From positions 62,001 to 126,000 of the forward strand of contig CANFCK010000006.1 in the NCBI GenBank assembly GCA_947445035.1: DNA of 64,000 nt, read 5' to 3'. This DNA is from Deltaproteobacteria bacterium (GTDB taxonomy: Bacteria; Myxococcota_A; UBA796; SXON01). Positions within the stretch are counted from its first letter, which is position 1; the number at the start of each line of letters is the position of its first letter. The translations under genes were made by a program, and so were the position numbers. The notes under the pieces are model-generated. The model ran no database searches and had not been told where the DNA came from. It saw nothing but the letters and a program-made list of their open reading frames with translations. Shown here in pieces: positions 17,401-25,681 of this stretch.

Positions 17401-18660
17401 CAGGTGCGCGGCTCAACCATTCCGGCGGAGCCGCTGCTCCCTGAGCCGATCCGGCCCGACCCGCTGCCGCGGCTTTTGCTCCCGTCGGGGCGCGTTCCCG
17501 GCCCTCGCACCTGGCCCCCCACGCCGCCCCGCGACGTGCAGCCGCGCTGGCTTGCAGAGGCGGTCGACGCGGTCGGTCTTGAGCTGGCCCGAGAGCGCGG
17601 TGTGCACGTCGTCGCCGGGGGCGGTGTCTTCCAGAAGCCCGGGGACTCGGGCGAGCAGGCCCTGAGCGGCTGGTACGTTCCGGTCGAGGTGATCTTCCCG
17701 CCGGTGGGTTTGGTGCGCCTGAGCCTGGACGCGGTGGTTTTGCAGCTGGACGACCGGGTCGATGAGGCGCTTGGCGTCGCACCCTCCCTCGGGATCGCCA
17801 CCCCGCCCTTCCGGCGATTCTTCGCCACGGCGCGTGTCGGCACCAGCCCGCTTGGATTTGCTCAGGTCAACCCCCTCTGGCACGGGCACGCCCGGTTCGG
17901 CGTGCTGCCGGCGGTGGCCGTTGGTCTTCAGACCGCCCGCACCCCGGTGTCAGATTCGCTTCTGTCCTGGGCGGGCAAGTCGGCGTCGGTCGGGGACGGC
18001 ACCGAGTTCTTCGGCTTTGTGAGCCAGCTCTGGGCGGGGGCCTACGCCAGCTGGACGCCGCGCAATTTGGATCTCGGCCTCTTCGTCAAGGGGGGCTACA
18101 CCGAGGGTTGGGGAATCGAGCCCAATCCGCTGGTAGAAGGCGTGGCGTGGGGGAGCGTCGGCCTGGGCTCGGAACGGGCGTCGCTCCGGGTCGGTGGTCA
18201 GCTCGTCGCCATCCACCACGAGCGTCAGGAGGACGGTTTCTCCATCGGGGAAGGGGGCTATTTCAGCCCGCCCGTCTTCGTCGCCGCGGTGGCCGAGCTG
18301 CGCGGGCGGGCGGACTTCGTCGGCAAGCGTGGGCGCATCTGCGCCACGGTGGCGGCGGGCCCCCAGTACATGGACGGCGAGGCCACGCCCTGGTTCGGCG
18401 AGGGCGTCTCCGGAACTGGGCGCGCCACGGCTGGCATCAGCTGGCGGCTTGGGCCGACCTGGGCGATCGGGGTAGACGGTCGGGTGCAGGGTTCTTTGTC
18501 CGAGGCCAACGGCCAGCCCAATGTGTGGCATCAAGAGGCCGGGCTGGCCCACCTCACCTGGGGCTTGATTCCCCAAGGTCCCGCGGCGCCGTCGCTGACC
18601 ACGCTCGCCTCGTCCGGAGCGGTGCTGCCTTCGACCGGGGACCTGTGTCGCGCGGAGTGA
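14455..18660 (+). CDS. bcsC: Cellulose export outer-membrane protein BcsC (TPR plus barrel)
   Basis: 1401 residues, longer than the ~1150 typical of enterobacterial BcsC. A short signal peptide (WIGTVALAA) is followed by about 1000 residues of TPR-like helical repeats, which in BcsC form a periplasmic scaffold. A proline-rich hinge near 990-1020 leads to the C-terminal BCSC barrel domain, about 350 residues rich in Gly and aromatics. The TPR region shows internal duplication of AEA-x-LLR or DEA-x-A-type helices, and extra repeats explain the added length. It overlaps bcsZ as ATGA and the next gene as TGATG. Confidence 0.9.
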   Translation: MIVLLASFWIGTVALAAPGPEIDALAHAPLSGSARVALAQSLLGRPGWEEVGIEALVRLLDDPAVSGRARTLLVELIGKTDGRPGWAGVYARLLESPEFPGRNLIVLRHAEARLGDASSMRAAVAELDRLLPSADAASARAMGRSLLRAGEARRAQAAFERVGADASARELELLSAIAAGDMARAGELARLGVRAPGAEAAIADPTRSRRAEALSAAGYVTMARLILEGGAVGEVGFQLAQIQRHQGHLTEAVATLLQLCRANPTDDAARRELLAVYIQRHRYFDARKLCTETEVQLALSLDPRVAVEAWRRGARANRLQLLEEAGRAAADDPYISRELGKELLEQGGNDAAALLLIERALDIDPLDDDGLGLSNILGQRTGGAAKAAGRQLSAAALEVSPARRHARLAAAADLLVMDAEARKQTGDVEGALDPYFTALLMDDPAPYELLGAGGLLWQAQYLDGALALFTEGQRQRPKHVPALLGRVRLLTQLGRDDEALAVLLESRSRDPQVALLRRFVENGIRSRDARAAHNAGDLETAVVLWRALAREVPDEPYFQHGLGDALAGLGAYAQALEQYQAAVKGDPKDAWAVLGGANCLVALQKPEDARALVADFYPRGVDPVADHEMPKVLARAWRGTALREQGAGAVLDAFAAWRQALELDPEVFAISGLAALYLERDQPEVALAFADEAIGIEAALVEPVVTRARSLEVMGRWDEARAAAELLRTPTATPQALATRREIVQRIAVQQSEYQRRIGDTAGAIVRLRETIAAEGDSADLWTALASAALDGRDCATAVDGVSRALQSNPKSRWSLGTTVRAASVCKSAEALHPVLQDADRRAGGGFAAAELRSAEFELLVQRAEALHASGDLPEARVPMRFADDLAGHPPDEWARLGGAWLGLASPREAVTAFARALAADPGHVPAIIGMAGALRAQGRLPAAEEHLQAAWDRTRDPRVGLQLVQTMLQRGRHRPAAEALEQVRGSTIPAEPLLPEPIRPDPLPRLLLPSGRVPGPRTWPPTPPRDVQPRWLAEAVDAVGLELARERGVHVVAGGGVFQKPGDSGEQALSGWYVPVEVIFPPVGLVRLSLDAVVLQLDDRVDEALGVAPSLGIATPPFRRFFATARVGTSPLGFAQVNPLWHGHARFGVLPAVAVGLQTARTPVSDSLLSWAGKSASVGDGTEFFGFVSQLWAGAYASWTPRNLDLGLFVKGGYTEGWGIEPNPLVEGVAWGSVGLGSERASLRVGGQLVAIHHERQEDGFSIGEGGYFSPPVFVAAVAELRGRADFVGKRGRICATVAAGPQYMDGEATPWFGEGVSGTGRATAGISWRLGPTWAIGVDGRVQGSLSEANGQPNVWHQEAGLAHLTWGLIPQGPAAPSLTTLASSGAVLPSTGDLCRAE

Positions 18661-19919
18661 TGCGGGTCGGTTCGGCACCGATGTGGGCGAGTGTTTTGCT
18701 CGCTGCGTGGGGTTGCGACACGCTGCCGGGGCCGGGCTCGCCCACGGGTCCAGCAGACGACGACGTATGGGACGATCGGTATGTCCCGGTGGTGCGGTTG
18801 ACCGTTGACGGCGACGACTGGGCGGACCAGCTCAACGCACTCATCCCGGTCGATTCTTGCGACGATCGCCTGTATCTTCAGGCCAGTCTCGTCTACGAGA
18901 ACCCTCGCACGGGCAAGTCGGAGACCTATGAGCGCGTAGGCCTCCGCTACCGGGGGCATTCGGCGCTCACCGAGGGGCAACGATGGGGCTTCAAGGTCTC
19001 GCTCAACGAGCTCGATCCCGCCCAGAACTTCCATGAGCTCCACAACATCAACCTGATGGGAACCGAAGGAGATTACTCACTTTTGCGTGAGCGCCTGGGC
19101 CAGTGGGTCATGCGGGGAGCCGGCGTGACCGCGCCCCGGGTTGGCCACGTCCAGGTGTACATCAACGACGAATTCCAAGGCGTGTTTCCCTTCCCCGAAG
19201 AAGCCGACGACGACCCCTTCCTCGACGCCCACTTTGCCGATGACAGCGGCGGCTTCTACAAGACGGAAGGGTACTGCGGGGGGACGGCCGACTTCGAGGA
19301 CAAGGGGGACGATCCCGACCGGTACGACGCCAAGTACGCCCCCAAGGCCGACACCACCCTCGAGCAGCTGGCCGCCGACATCATCCCGCTGGTCAAGTGT
19401 GCCAATGAAGATGACGCGGGGCTATTGGAGTGCCTGCCCGCCCATGCAAACGTACCGCAGTGGCTGACCGAGATCGCCGTGGACATGGTGCTTCCCGACG
19501 TCGACGGCTTCGCCGGGGCCGGACAGAACTTCTTGTTCTACGACGATCCCGCGACGGGGACCTTCGTGGTGATCCCCTGGGACAAGGACCAGTCCTTCTC
19601 GATGACCAATGCGGAGTCGGCGAGCATCTGGGACCTGCATCCGCCCTGGGGGTCGTCGCCCGAGCTTACCCAGCGGGTGCGCGTGCTCTGGAAGGACGAC
19701 TACTGCGCCGAGGTGCTGCGCGTCGCTGAGATCGCGTCGCCATCGGCCTTGCGGGAAGAGCTGGCTCGAGTGCAGGGATACCTGACCGAGCCGATGTCCC
19801 GCGACCCCTGGTACGCTGAGACCGGAACCAGCTGGTCGGAAGGCGTCGGCGCGGTGTCGTCAGCGCTCGACGCCCGGCACGACGCCGTCGTGGCCGAAGC
19901 CACGGCGTGCGCACCCTGA
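18660..19919 (+). CDS. CotH-family lipoprotein coupled to the bcs operon
   Basis: 419 residues. The ATG overlaps the bcsC stop as TGATG, so it is probably co-translated. The lipobox AAWGC puts Cys at 19. The body resembles CotH-type atypical kinases: LRYRGHSALTEGQRWGFKVS near the start, NLMGTEGDYSLLRERLGQW, YINDEFQGVFPFPEEADDD, KTEGYCGG, and WDKDQSF towards the end, where the family has its metal-binding Asp. CotH kinases phosphorylate extracellular proteins in sporulating bacteria. A secreted CotH-like protein tied to cellulose export could modify a matrix or Bcs protein; this is inference. Catalytic competence in the periplasm, where ATP is scarce, is unproven. Confidence 0.83.
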   Translation: MRVGSAPMWASVLLAAWGCDTLPGPGSPTGPADDDVWDDRYVPVVRLTVDGDDWADQLNALIPVDSCDDRLYLQASLVYENPRTGKSETYERVGLRYRGHSALTEGQRWGFKVSLNELDPAQNFHELHNINLMGTEGDYSLLRERLGQWVMRGAGVTAPRVGHVQVYINDEFQGVFPFPEEADDDPFLDAHFADDSGGFYKTEGYCGGTADFEDKGDDPDRYDAKYAPKADTTLEQLAADIIPLVKCANEDDAGLLECLPAHANVPQWLTEIAVDMVLPDVDGFAGAGQNFLFYDDPATGTFVVIPWDKDQSFSMTNAESASIWDLHPPWGSSPELTQRVRVLWKDDYCAEVLRVAEIASPSALREELARVQGYLTEPMSRDPWYAETGTSWSEGVGAVSSALDARHDAVVAEATACAP

Positions 19920-19948
19920 ACCGGCACTGTTGCTGAGGAGTTGCCTTC

Positions 19949-20695
19949 TTGTCACCGAACGGTGCTTACAATGGGGACGTGCAAACTCCTGGCTCGATTC
20001 TGGTGGTGGATGACGAAGAGGACCTCCGCAACCTGCTGAAGCACTCGCTTGGCAAGGAGGGGTTCACGGTGCGGACCGTTGCGAGCGGCCCCGAGGCGCT
20101 CGCGGTGGCGCCAACCATGCGTCCGTCGCTCATCCTTCTCGACCTTATGTTGCCGGGGATGCAGGGCACGGAGGTGTGCCGACGCCTGCGCGCCGAGGCC
20201 TCCCTGACGGGCACCCCGATCATCATGCTGACGGCCCGTGGCGAAGAGCTCGACCGCGTCGTCGGCTTCGAGCTTGGCGCGGACGACTACGTCACCAAGC
20301 CCTTTTCCACGCGCGAGCTGGTCTTGCGGATTCGCGCGGTACTGCGTCGCGGCGATGGCGGCTCAGCCACGGAGGTCGACGGTACCCTGCGGGTCGGCGC
20401 GCTCCGCATCGACGCTTCCGCGCACCGGCTCTGGGTGGACGACGTGGAGGTGCAGCTCACCGCGACCGAGTTCCGCCTTTTGACCACGCTGGCACGGCGC
20501 AGCGGCCGGGTACAGACGCGGGGGCAGCTTCTGCAAGAAGTCTGGGACATGCCGCCCGACCTCAGCACGCGCACCGTCGATACCCACATGAAGCGCCTCC
20601 GGGAAAAGCTCGGGCCCGCCGGGGACAGGCTCGAGACCGTCCGGGGCGTCGGCTACCGGCTCAACGCGCTGGCGGCTGCGGCGGCAAAGGCGTAG
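19949..20695 (+). CDS. OmpR/PhoB-family response regulator
   Basis: 248 residues. The receiver domain has the acidic pair D21/D22, phosphoacceptor D65 (LILLDLMLPG), T95 and K117 (ADDYVTKPFS). A C-terminal winged-helix DNA-binding domain follows (about 145-240, ending VRGVGYRLN). The TTG start has GAGGAG eight bases upstream; a GTG at 19979 is a weaker alternative. No histidine kinase gene is adjacent, so it is an orphan regulator. Its position after the bcs/CotH genes makes them possible targets. Its 3' end overlaps the convergent rhomboid gene by 35 bases. Confidence 0.93.
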   Translation: MSPNGAYNGDVQTPGSILVVDDEEDLRNLLKHSLGKEGFTVRTVASGPEALAVAPTMRPSLILLDLMLPGMQGTEVCRRLRAEASLTGTPIIMLTARGEELDRVVGFELGADDYVTKPFSTRELVLRIRAVLRRGDGGSATEVDGTLRVGALRIDASAHRLWVDDVEVQLTATEFRLLTTLARRSGRVQTRGQLLQEVWDMPPDLSTRTVDTHMKRLREKLGPAGDRLETVRGVGYRLNALAAAAAKA

Positions 20696-22265
20696 GCAAA
20701 CCGAGCTCGTCGCTAGCCAGGGCCACGGCGCGCAGAATGGCCGAGTCCGTCGGCCACTCTGTCAGCGCCTGCGTCATCGCGGGCTCGGCATCGGGATGGC
20801 GAAGCGCCGCGAGCACCCGCAGCTCTGCGATCGCGACCTCGCGGGCGTTTCCGGAGGCGCGTGCTTCGGCGAACCCCGGCCGGCTCTCCTCCACCTGGCC
20901 CAATGCGGCGCGCGCCACCGCGGCCTGTAGCCTCGACTTCCACCACCGCGAGCCCTCCCCCAAGAGGTCGTCCTCCAGGTCGTTTGGCACGGTGAGCACG
21001 AGTCCGTCGAGGACGCGTTTCCGGAGAAGCGGACCCATCGGCGTGCCCACGACCATGTCGACGCCCGCGGCGGTGACGTAAAGCCCGCGCACGTGGACCT
21101 GCAGCGCCAGCTGCCGGTCGGTGCCGTCCACGGTGTAGTGGAAAACCGCCTCGTTGTCGCCAACGGGCGTCATGGTCGCGGCGGGGTCGACCCGTCGCAC
21201 GTCCAGCAGCTCCTCTTCGAAGACCTCGGTCGGCGTTGCCGGCGCCGCCCGGCGCTCGGTGTCGAGGGCCACCGTGGTCGATCGGTCGGGGTTGCCGTAC
21301 CCGGACAGGCCGCTGCGCCCCACCTGGACGCTCCACCACGACGGGCGCTGGGCCGTGGCGCCGTCCGCCTCCCAGGCTGTCCAAGGCAGGAGCACGGGGC
21401 CGAGGACGACGGAAAAACAAAGGAGAACGGCGGTGAAAACGGAGAGCGCCCACGTCGTGCCGAGGTTCCAGTGGCGCCATCCAGGGACGTCGGCCCGGAG
21501 CACAGCGCCCATCGTCAGGCCGCTGCCGAAACCGCCGAGGTGGCACCAGTTGTCGACGCCCTGCGACTCGGTGCCGGTGTAGAGCGCGTAGAGGACAAAG
21601 GGCAGCGTCGTGCCGCCGAAGACGGCGCGAGAGCCGGCCGGGATCGAGTCGCGGTATCGCACCCCGAGGACGGCGCTGGCCCCGAGCATTCCGAAGACGC
21701 CGCCGGAGATGCCGACGCTCGGGACCTCGGCGAGGAAGAGGCCGCTGGCCGCCCCCCCGACCGCCGTGGAGACCACGAGGATCACGAGCGTGGCGCGGGG
21801 ACCGACGAGGCGCTCCAGGCCCAACCCCGCCAGCAGGAGTCCCGCTCCGTTGCTGAGCAGGTGTCCGAAGCCGCTGTGGAGCAGGCCATACGTCAAGAGC
21901 CGCCACCACTCGCCGCGCTCGAGGATGCCGCTGGATTCGCGCGTCATGGCCTCCAAGACCCAGATGGTGTCGGCGCGGTAGAGGGCAAGGCTCACGACGT
22001 GGATTTGCAGGAGCAGCCCAAGCGTGCACGCGGTCACCCACGGCACCTGCGACCGGCGCCAGATGCGAAAAAGCTCCGCCCGCGGCGAAGCGACGAGCGC
22101 CGGCCAAGCTGGCCACTCCGACGCGCGTCGCCACCGGCCCTCCACTTGCAGTGGCATCTCGCCGAGCACGTCGCCGGTGACGATGGCTTCCTCCAGCTCA
22201 TCGACGGTGATGCGCCGCTCACCATCCGCACGCTGGACCCGCAGGAGCACGGGGCCCCATATCAT
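20661..22265 (-). CDS. Rhomboid intramembrane protease with extra N- and C-terminal domains
   Basis: About 534 residues. The first ~60 residues (VDELEEAIVTGDVLGEMPLQ) look like a small GYF/DUF4339-type module. A rhomboid core follows with H-x4-H-x3-N (HSGFGHLLSN, H130-N139), nucleophile Ser177 in GISGGVFGMLGA, and catalytic His222 in NWCHLGGFGSG. The last ~230 residues are soluble and probably helical; I recognise no family. I used the ATG twelve codons inside the longest frame because it starts the conserved module. Rhomboids cleave transmembrane segments of membrane proteins; the substrate is unknown. Confidence 0.9.
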   Translation of the reverse strand: MIWGPVLLRVQRADGERRITVDELEEAIVTGDVLGEMPLQVEGRWRRASEWPAWPALVASPRAELFRIWRRSQVPWVTACTLGLLLQIHVVSLALYRADTIWVLEAMTRESSGILERGEWWRLLTYGLLHSGFGHLLSNGAGLLLAGLGLERLVGPRATLVILVVSTAVGGAASGLFLAEVPSVGISGGVFGMLGASAVLGVRYRDSIPAGSRAVFGGTTLPFVLYALYTGTESQGVDNWCHLGGFGSGLTMGAVLRADVPGWRHWNLGTTWALSVFTAVLLCFSVVLGPVLLPWTAWEADGATAQRPSWWSVQVGRSGLSGYGNPDRSTTVALDTERRAAPATPTEVFEEELLDVRRVDPAATMTPVGDNEAVFHYTVDGTDRQLALQVHVRGLYVTAAGVDMVVGTPMGPLLRKRVLDGLVLTVPNDLEDDLLGEGSRWWKSRLQAAVARAALGQVEESRPGFAEARASGNAREVAIAELRVLAALRHPDAEPAMTQALTEWPTDSAILRAVALASDELGLPTPLPPQPPAR

Positions 22266-22322
22266 CGATGGCCTCGTGGCCGCCGCCTGGACAGCGCGCA
22301 CTGCCGTGCGTACCTCCGGTGG

Positions 22323-22976
22323 ATGGACCGCGAAACATTGGCGCTGGCAGTCGGGGAGTTGCGGGTCTTCCCGTTACCGGGGATGGTACTTTTGCCGGGC
22401 GCCAACCTACCGCTTCACGTCTTCGAGCCCCGCTACCTTGCCCTGGTGGCGGATGCGCTCGCCGCCGACGGGCTGATTTGTGTGCCGCAAATCGTCGACG
22501 GCCACGAAGGCGACCAGCTCGCGAACCCGGTGCTGTACCCGTACGCGGCGGTGGGCCGCATCGTCTCGCCCCGGCTCTTGCCCGACGGCCACTACACCAT
22601 CGTGATCGAGCCGATCGGCAGGGTCCGCCTGCTCGCGGAGCGCGACTCGACGGCGGCCTACCGGGTTTTTTCGGCGGAGCTTTTGCCCGAAGGGGAGGCA
22701 CCCGAGGCGCTCGCCGAGATTGGACGACGTCTTTTTGCCATTGTGGCGCCGATGCTGGCGCGGATGGGACCGCGGGGTGGGCAGGTGGTCCGCGGCTTCG
22801 GCAGTTTGCCGTCGGCGCAGGTACCGGCGGCGCTCGCGCCGATCCTCATGCGTGCCTCGCTGTCGCGACAGGAGTACCTCGCCGTGGATGATCCGCTGCG
22901 CCGCGCCCAACTCGTCGAGGAGGCCCTGCTCACCGCGCTTGCGGAGGGACAATCGTCGGACGCGGCAGAGGCGTAA
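22323..22976 (+). CDS. Lon N-terminal (LON substrate-binding) domain protein
   Basis: 217 residues consisting of a stand-alone LON-N/PUA-like domain plus a helical tail. Diagnostic segments are LRVFPLPGMVLLPGANLPLHVFEPRY near the N-terminus (FPLPG, VLLPG, LHVFEPRY) and the later GRVRLL. There is no AAA ATPase or Ser-Lys protease domain, so it is not Lon itself. Family members of this size are common; their function is unclear, probably recognition of peptides or proteins. It is divergent from the rhomboid gene with a 57-base gap. The ATG immediately begins the domain. Confidence 0.87.
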   Translation: MDRETLALAVGELRVFPLPGMVLLPGANLPLHVFEPRYLALVADALAADGLICVPQIVDGHEGDQLANPVLYPYAAVGRIVSPRLLPDGHYTIVIEPIGRVRLLAERDSTAAYRVFSAELLPEGEAPEALAEIGRRLFAIVAPMLARMGPRGGQVVRGFGSLPSAQVPAALAPILMRASLSRQEYLAVDDPLRRAQLVEEALLTALAEGQSSDAAEA

Positions 22977-22978
22977 GG

Positions 22979-23983
22979 CTACCGCGCGCCGATCTGGGCG
23001 ATGGCCCACTCGGCAGCATCACCGACAACGCCCCCTTCGCGCGTTGCAGCCTCCAAATTGGGTAGTGCGGCGCGGTCGCCGAGGTTGCCGAGCACGTAGG
23101 CGGCGTTGCGGCGGAGGCGCCGGCCGGCTGCGCGTCGCAGGGGTGAGCCCAGGAAACGTGCGACATGGTCTTCATCGGACTGCCTGAGCAGCTGGGGCAG
23201 GTCCAGCCACACGTTGGTCGGGAGCTCGCCCTCGTCATCGCGCTCGCGTTGGTGCGGGCACACGTCCTGACAGTCGTCGCAGCCGAAGACCCACCGCCCC
23301 AAGAGCGGGCGAAGCGCCTCCGGACAGGGCGCGTCGGCCTCGATCGTGAGGTAGGAGATGCAGCGAGTCGCGACGAGCCCGCCATTTGGGCGGATCGCTC
23401 CGGTCGGGCACGCGTCCACGCACCGCCGGCAGCGGCCGCAGTGGTCCTCGATCGGGACGTCTGGCTCCAGTTCGGCCGTGAGCGCGAGCGTCGCGAGGAA
23501 GAACCGGCTCGACTCGCCGGGGAGAATCTGGCAGGCGTTGCGCCCGACGAAACCCACCCCGGCACGGGCCGCCCAGGCGCGCTCGAAGACCGGCCGGCTG
23601 TCCACCGAAGAGTACGAGCCCACCCCGGGCCAGTGCGTCCGCAACGCAGCCTGCAGCTTGCGAACACGGCGGAGGACGAAGTTGTGGTAGTCGCGACCCC
23701 AGGCGTAGCTGGCCACCCGACCGGTCAGCCCCCCCGGGTCTGGCGGCAACGCTCGGGTGTAGTCGAAGGCCATGACCAGCACCGACCGCGCGCCGGGCAG
23801 GAGCGTCTCGATCTGGGCGCGGGCGTCGCGACCCGTCGCGAGCCAGTCCATCTCGCCGGCCCACCCCGCGGCCAAGAAGTCGTCGTAGTGCCCCATTGAC
23901 ATGGAGGGCGCGGTCGCGGCCACGCGGGCGCTCAGGAAGCCGAGGCGCGTAGCCTCGGACTGCAAAAAAGGCTTGAGCTCCAC
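22979..23983 (-). CDS. queG: Epoxyqueuosine reductase
   Basis: 334 residues. It catalyses the last step of queuosine synthesis in tRNA anticodons, reducing epoxyqueuosine with cobalamin and iron-sulfur clusters. Two 4Fe-4S motifs are visible: CGRCRRCVDACPTGAI, and CDDCQDVCPH further on. A C-terminal HEAT-like repeat segment (RRNAAYVLGNLGDRAALPNL) matches the known tRNA-contact region. The GTG start begins VELKPFLQSEATRLGF, matching the family N-terminus. It probably forms a short transcription unit downstream of fhs, with a hairpin between them. Confidence 0.93.
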   Translation of the reverse strand: MELKPFLQSEATRLGFLSARVAATAPSMSMGHYDDFLAAGWAGEMDWLATGRDARAQIETLLPGARSVLVMAFDYTRALPPDPGGLTGRVASYAWGRDYHNFVLRRVRKLQAALRTHWPGVGSYSSVDSRPVFERAWAARAGVGFVGRNACQILPGESSRFFLATLALTAELEPDVPIEDHCGRCRRCVDACPTGAIRPNGGLVATRCISYLTIEADAPCPEALRPLLGRWVFGCDDCQDVCPHQRERDDEGELPTNVWLDLPQLLRQSDEDHVARFLGSPLRRAAGRRLRRNAAYVLGNLGDRAALPNLEAATREGGVVGDAAEWAIAQIGAR

Positions 23984-24002
23984 CGGGGCACCATAGCGCA
24001 CC

Positions 24003-24035
24003 CGGAGCCCGGTGGCCCAAGGCCTCCGGGCTCCG
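24003..24035. terminator. Strong intergenic hairpin between fhs and queG
   Basis: CGGAGCCCGG-T-GGCC, a three-base loop CAA, then GGCC-T-CCGGGCTCCG: fourteen base pairs with one T-T mismatch. It lies 10 bases past the fhs stop and 20 bases before the queG start on the minus strand. No U-tract follows, so it may be a processing or pausing element rather than a classic terminator. Confidence 0.45.
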
Positions 24036-24045
24036 GCCTCCGGCC

Positions 24046-25656
24046 TCAGTCCCCCTGCATCAACCCGCGGATCTTTCCCTCGGGCCCGATGTGGATCCTC
24101 GCGGCGCTCGGGACGCGGGGCAGGCCAGGCATGGTCATTATCTCCCCGGTCAGGGCCACGACGAAGCCGGCCCCGGCCGACAAGCGGAGCTCGCGCACCT
24201 CGATCGGGAAGTCGCTGGGACTGCCTCGTTTGCTGGCGTCGTCGGTCAGCGACAGCGGTGTCTTCGCCACGCAGACCGGCAGCCCCGTACCCGCGATCTT
24301 CTCGATGCTGGCCAGGTGTACCCGGGCGTCGGGGGTCAGGATCACCTCCCGCGCGCCGTAGAAGCGCGTGGCGATGGCGGTGAGCTTGGCGTGGTAGCCG
24401 GCGTCCAACGGGTAGGTGAACGACGGGGTGCCGCTGCCGGTCGGCGCGGCGATTACCGCGTCCGCGAGCTCCAACGCGCCCTCGCTGCCCCGCGCGAACG
24501 CGTCGCACACGGCCACGCTCACGCCTCGTTCCGCGCAGTGCAGGCGGATGCGGGCCAGTTCGCTGTCGCGGTCGTCGGGGAAACGGTTGACCACCACCAC
24601 CGCGGGCACCCCGAACGACGCGATGCTGTCCAGGTGGCGGTCCAGGTTGCCGAAGCCGCGCTCAAGCGCCTCGTCGTTGGGCTCCGAGAGGGCCTTCCCA
24701 TCGGCCCCGCCGTGAAACTTCAACGCGCGGACCGTCGCGACAAGAACCACCGCACTTGGCCACAGTCCTGCCACGCGACACTTGATGTCGAAGAACTTTT
24801 CCCCACCGAGATCAAAGCCGAAGCCGGCCTCGGTCACGACGTCCTGCCCGTACCCCAACGCCAGCCTCGTCTGGACGATGCTGCTGCATCCATGGGCGAT
24901 GTTGGCGAACGGACCCCCATGCACCAGCGCCGGTGTGCCCTCTGCGGTCTGCACGAGGTTGGGCATCATCGCGTCGCGTAAAAGCGCGGTCATCGCCCCG
25001 GCCGCGCCGAGGTCCGCCGCGCGTACTGCCGTGCCGTCTCTTTGTTCCCCGACGATGATGCGGCCGAGTCGGGCCTCGAGGTCGGCACTGTCGGTGAACA
25101 GTCCGTGGATCGCCATGACTTCGCTGGCGGCGGTGATGTCGAAGCCGGTCTCCCGGATCGGCCCGTCCAGCCCCACCACGGTGCGCCGAAGGGCGCGATC
25201 GTTCATGTCCATCGCCCGGCGCCAGCGCACTTTTCGCGGGTCGGGCCCCTCGCGGAAGTACAGCGCATTGTCCACCATCGCCGCCAGCAGGTTGTGGGCG
25301 GTGGTGATGGCGTGAATGTCGCCGGTGAAGTGCAGGTTGATGTCGTCCGCGGGCTCGACCGACGCGCGACCGCCGCCGGTGCCCCCGCCCTTGATGCCGA
25401 AGATCGGTCCCAGTGAAGGTTCTCGCAGCGCTACGATCGCGTTCCGACCTCGCTTGCACAGCCCCATGGCCAGCGAGATCGACATCGTCGTCTTGCCCTC
25501 GCCGCCAGGGGTTGGATTCATGGCGCTGACCAGGATTAGCCGGCCTTTGGCGGGCCGCGTCGCATCCAGCCGGATCTTGGCGCGGTGCGGGCCCCAAGGG
25601 AGGACGGCTTCGGCAGGAAGGCCGATGGTATCGGCGAGGTCTTCGACTCTACGCAT
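24046..25656 (-). CDS. fhs: Formate-tetrahydrofolate ligase
   Basis: 536 residues. It uses ATP to make 10-formyl-THF from formate and THF in one-carbon metabolism. The P-loop TPGGEGKTT lies near residue 50. Conserved segments include LREPSLGPIFGIKGGGTGGG, INLHFTGDIHAITTAHNLLAA and FGFDLGGEKFFDIKCR. Length is close to the usual ~555. The ATG is divergent from the SulP gene with a 25-base gap. It stands alone apart from downstream queG; folD-type genes are not nearby. Confidence 0.95.
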   Translation of the reverse strand: MRRVEDLADTIGLPAEAVLPWGPHRAKIRLDATRPAKGRLILVSAMNPTPGGEGKTTMSISLAMGLCKRGRNAIVALREPSLGPIFGIKGGGTGGGRASVEPADDINLHFTGDIHAITTAHNLLAAMVDNALYFREGPDPRKVRWRRAMDMNDRALRRTVVGLDGPIRETGFDITAASEVMAIHGLFTDSADLEARLGRIIVGEQRDGTAVRAADLGAAGAMTALLRDAMMPNLVQTAEGTPALVHGGPFANIAHGCSSIVQTRLALGYGQDVVTEAGFGFDLGGEKFFDIKCRVAGLWPSAVVLVATVRALKFHGGADGKALSEPNDEALERGFGNLDRHLDSIASFGVPAVVVVNRFPDDRDSELARIRLHCAERGVSVAVCDAFARGSEGALELADAVIAAPTGSGTPSFTYPLDAGYHAKLTAIATRFYGAREVILTPDARVHLASIEKIAGTGLPVCVAKTPLSLTDDASKRGSPSDFPIEVRELRLSAGAGFVVALTGEIMTMPGLPRVPSAARIHIGPEGKIRGLMQGD

Positions 25657-25681
25657 GGTGTCGGGCAGTTAACAGCCCGCC

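Noticed and set aside
21093-22322. N-terminal extension of the Lon-N protein
   Set aside because: The extension is antisense to the rhomboid gene and lacks family similarity; the ATG at 22323 begins the domain.
23984-24508. N-terminal extension of QueG
   Set aside because: It crosses the fhs 3' end and the hairpin, and is unrelated to the QueG family.
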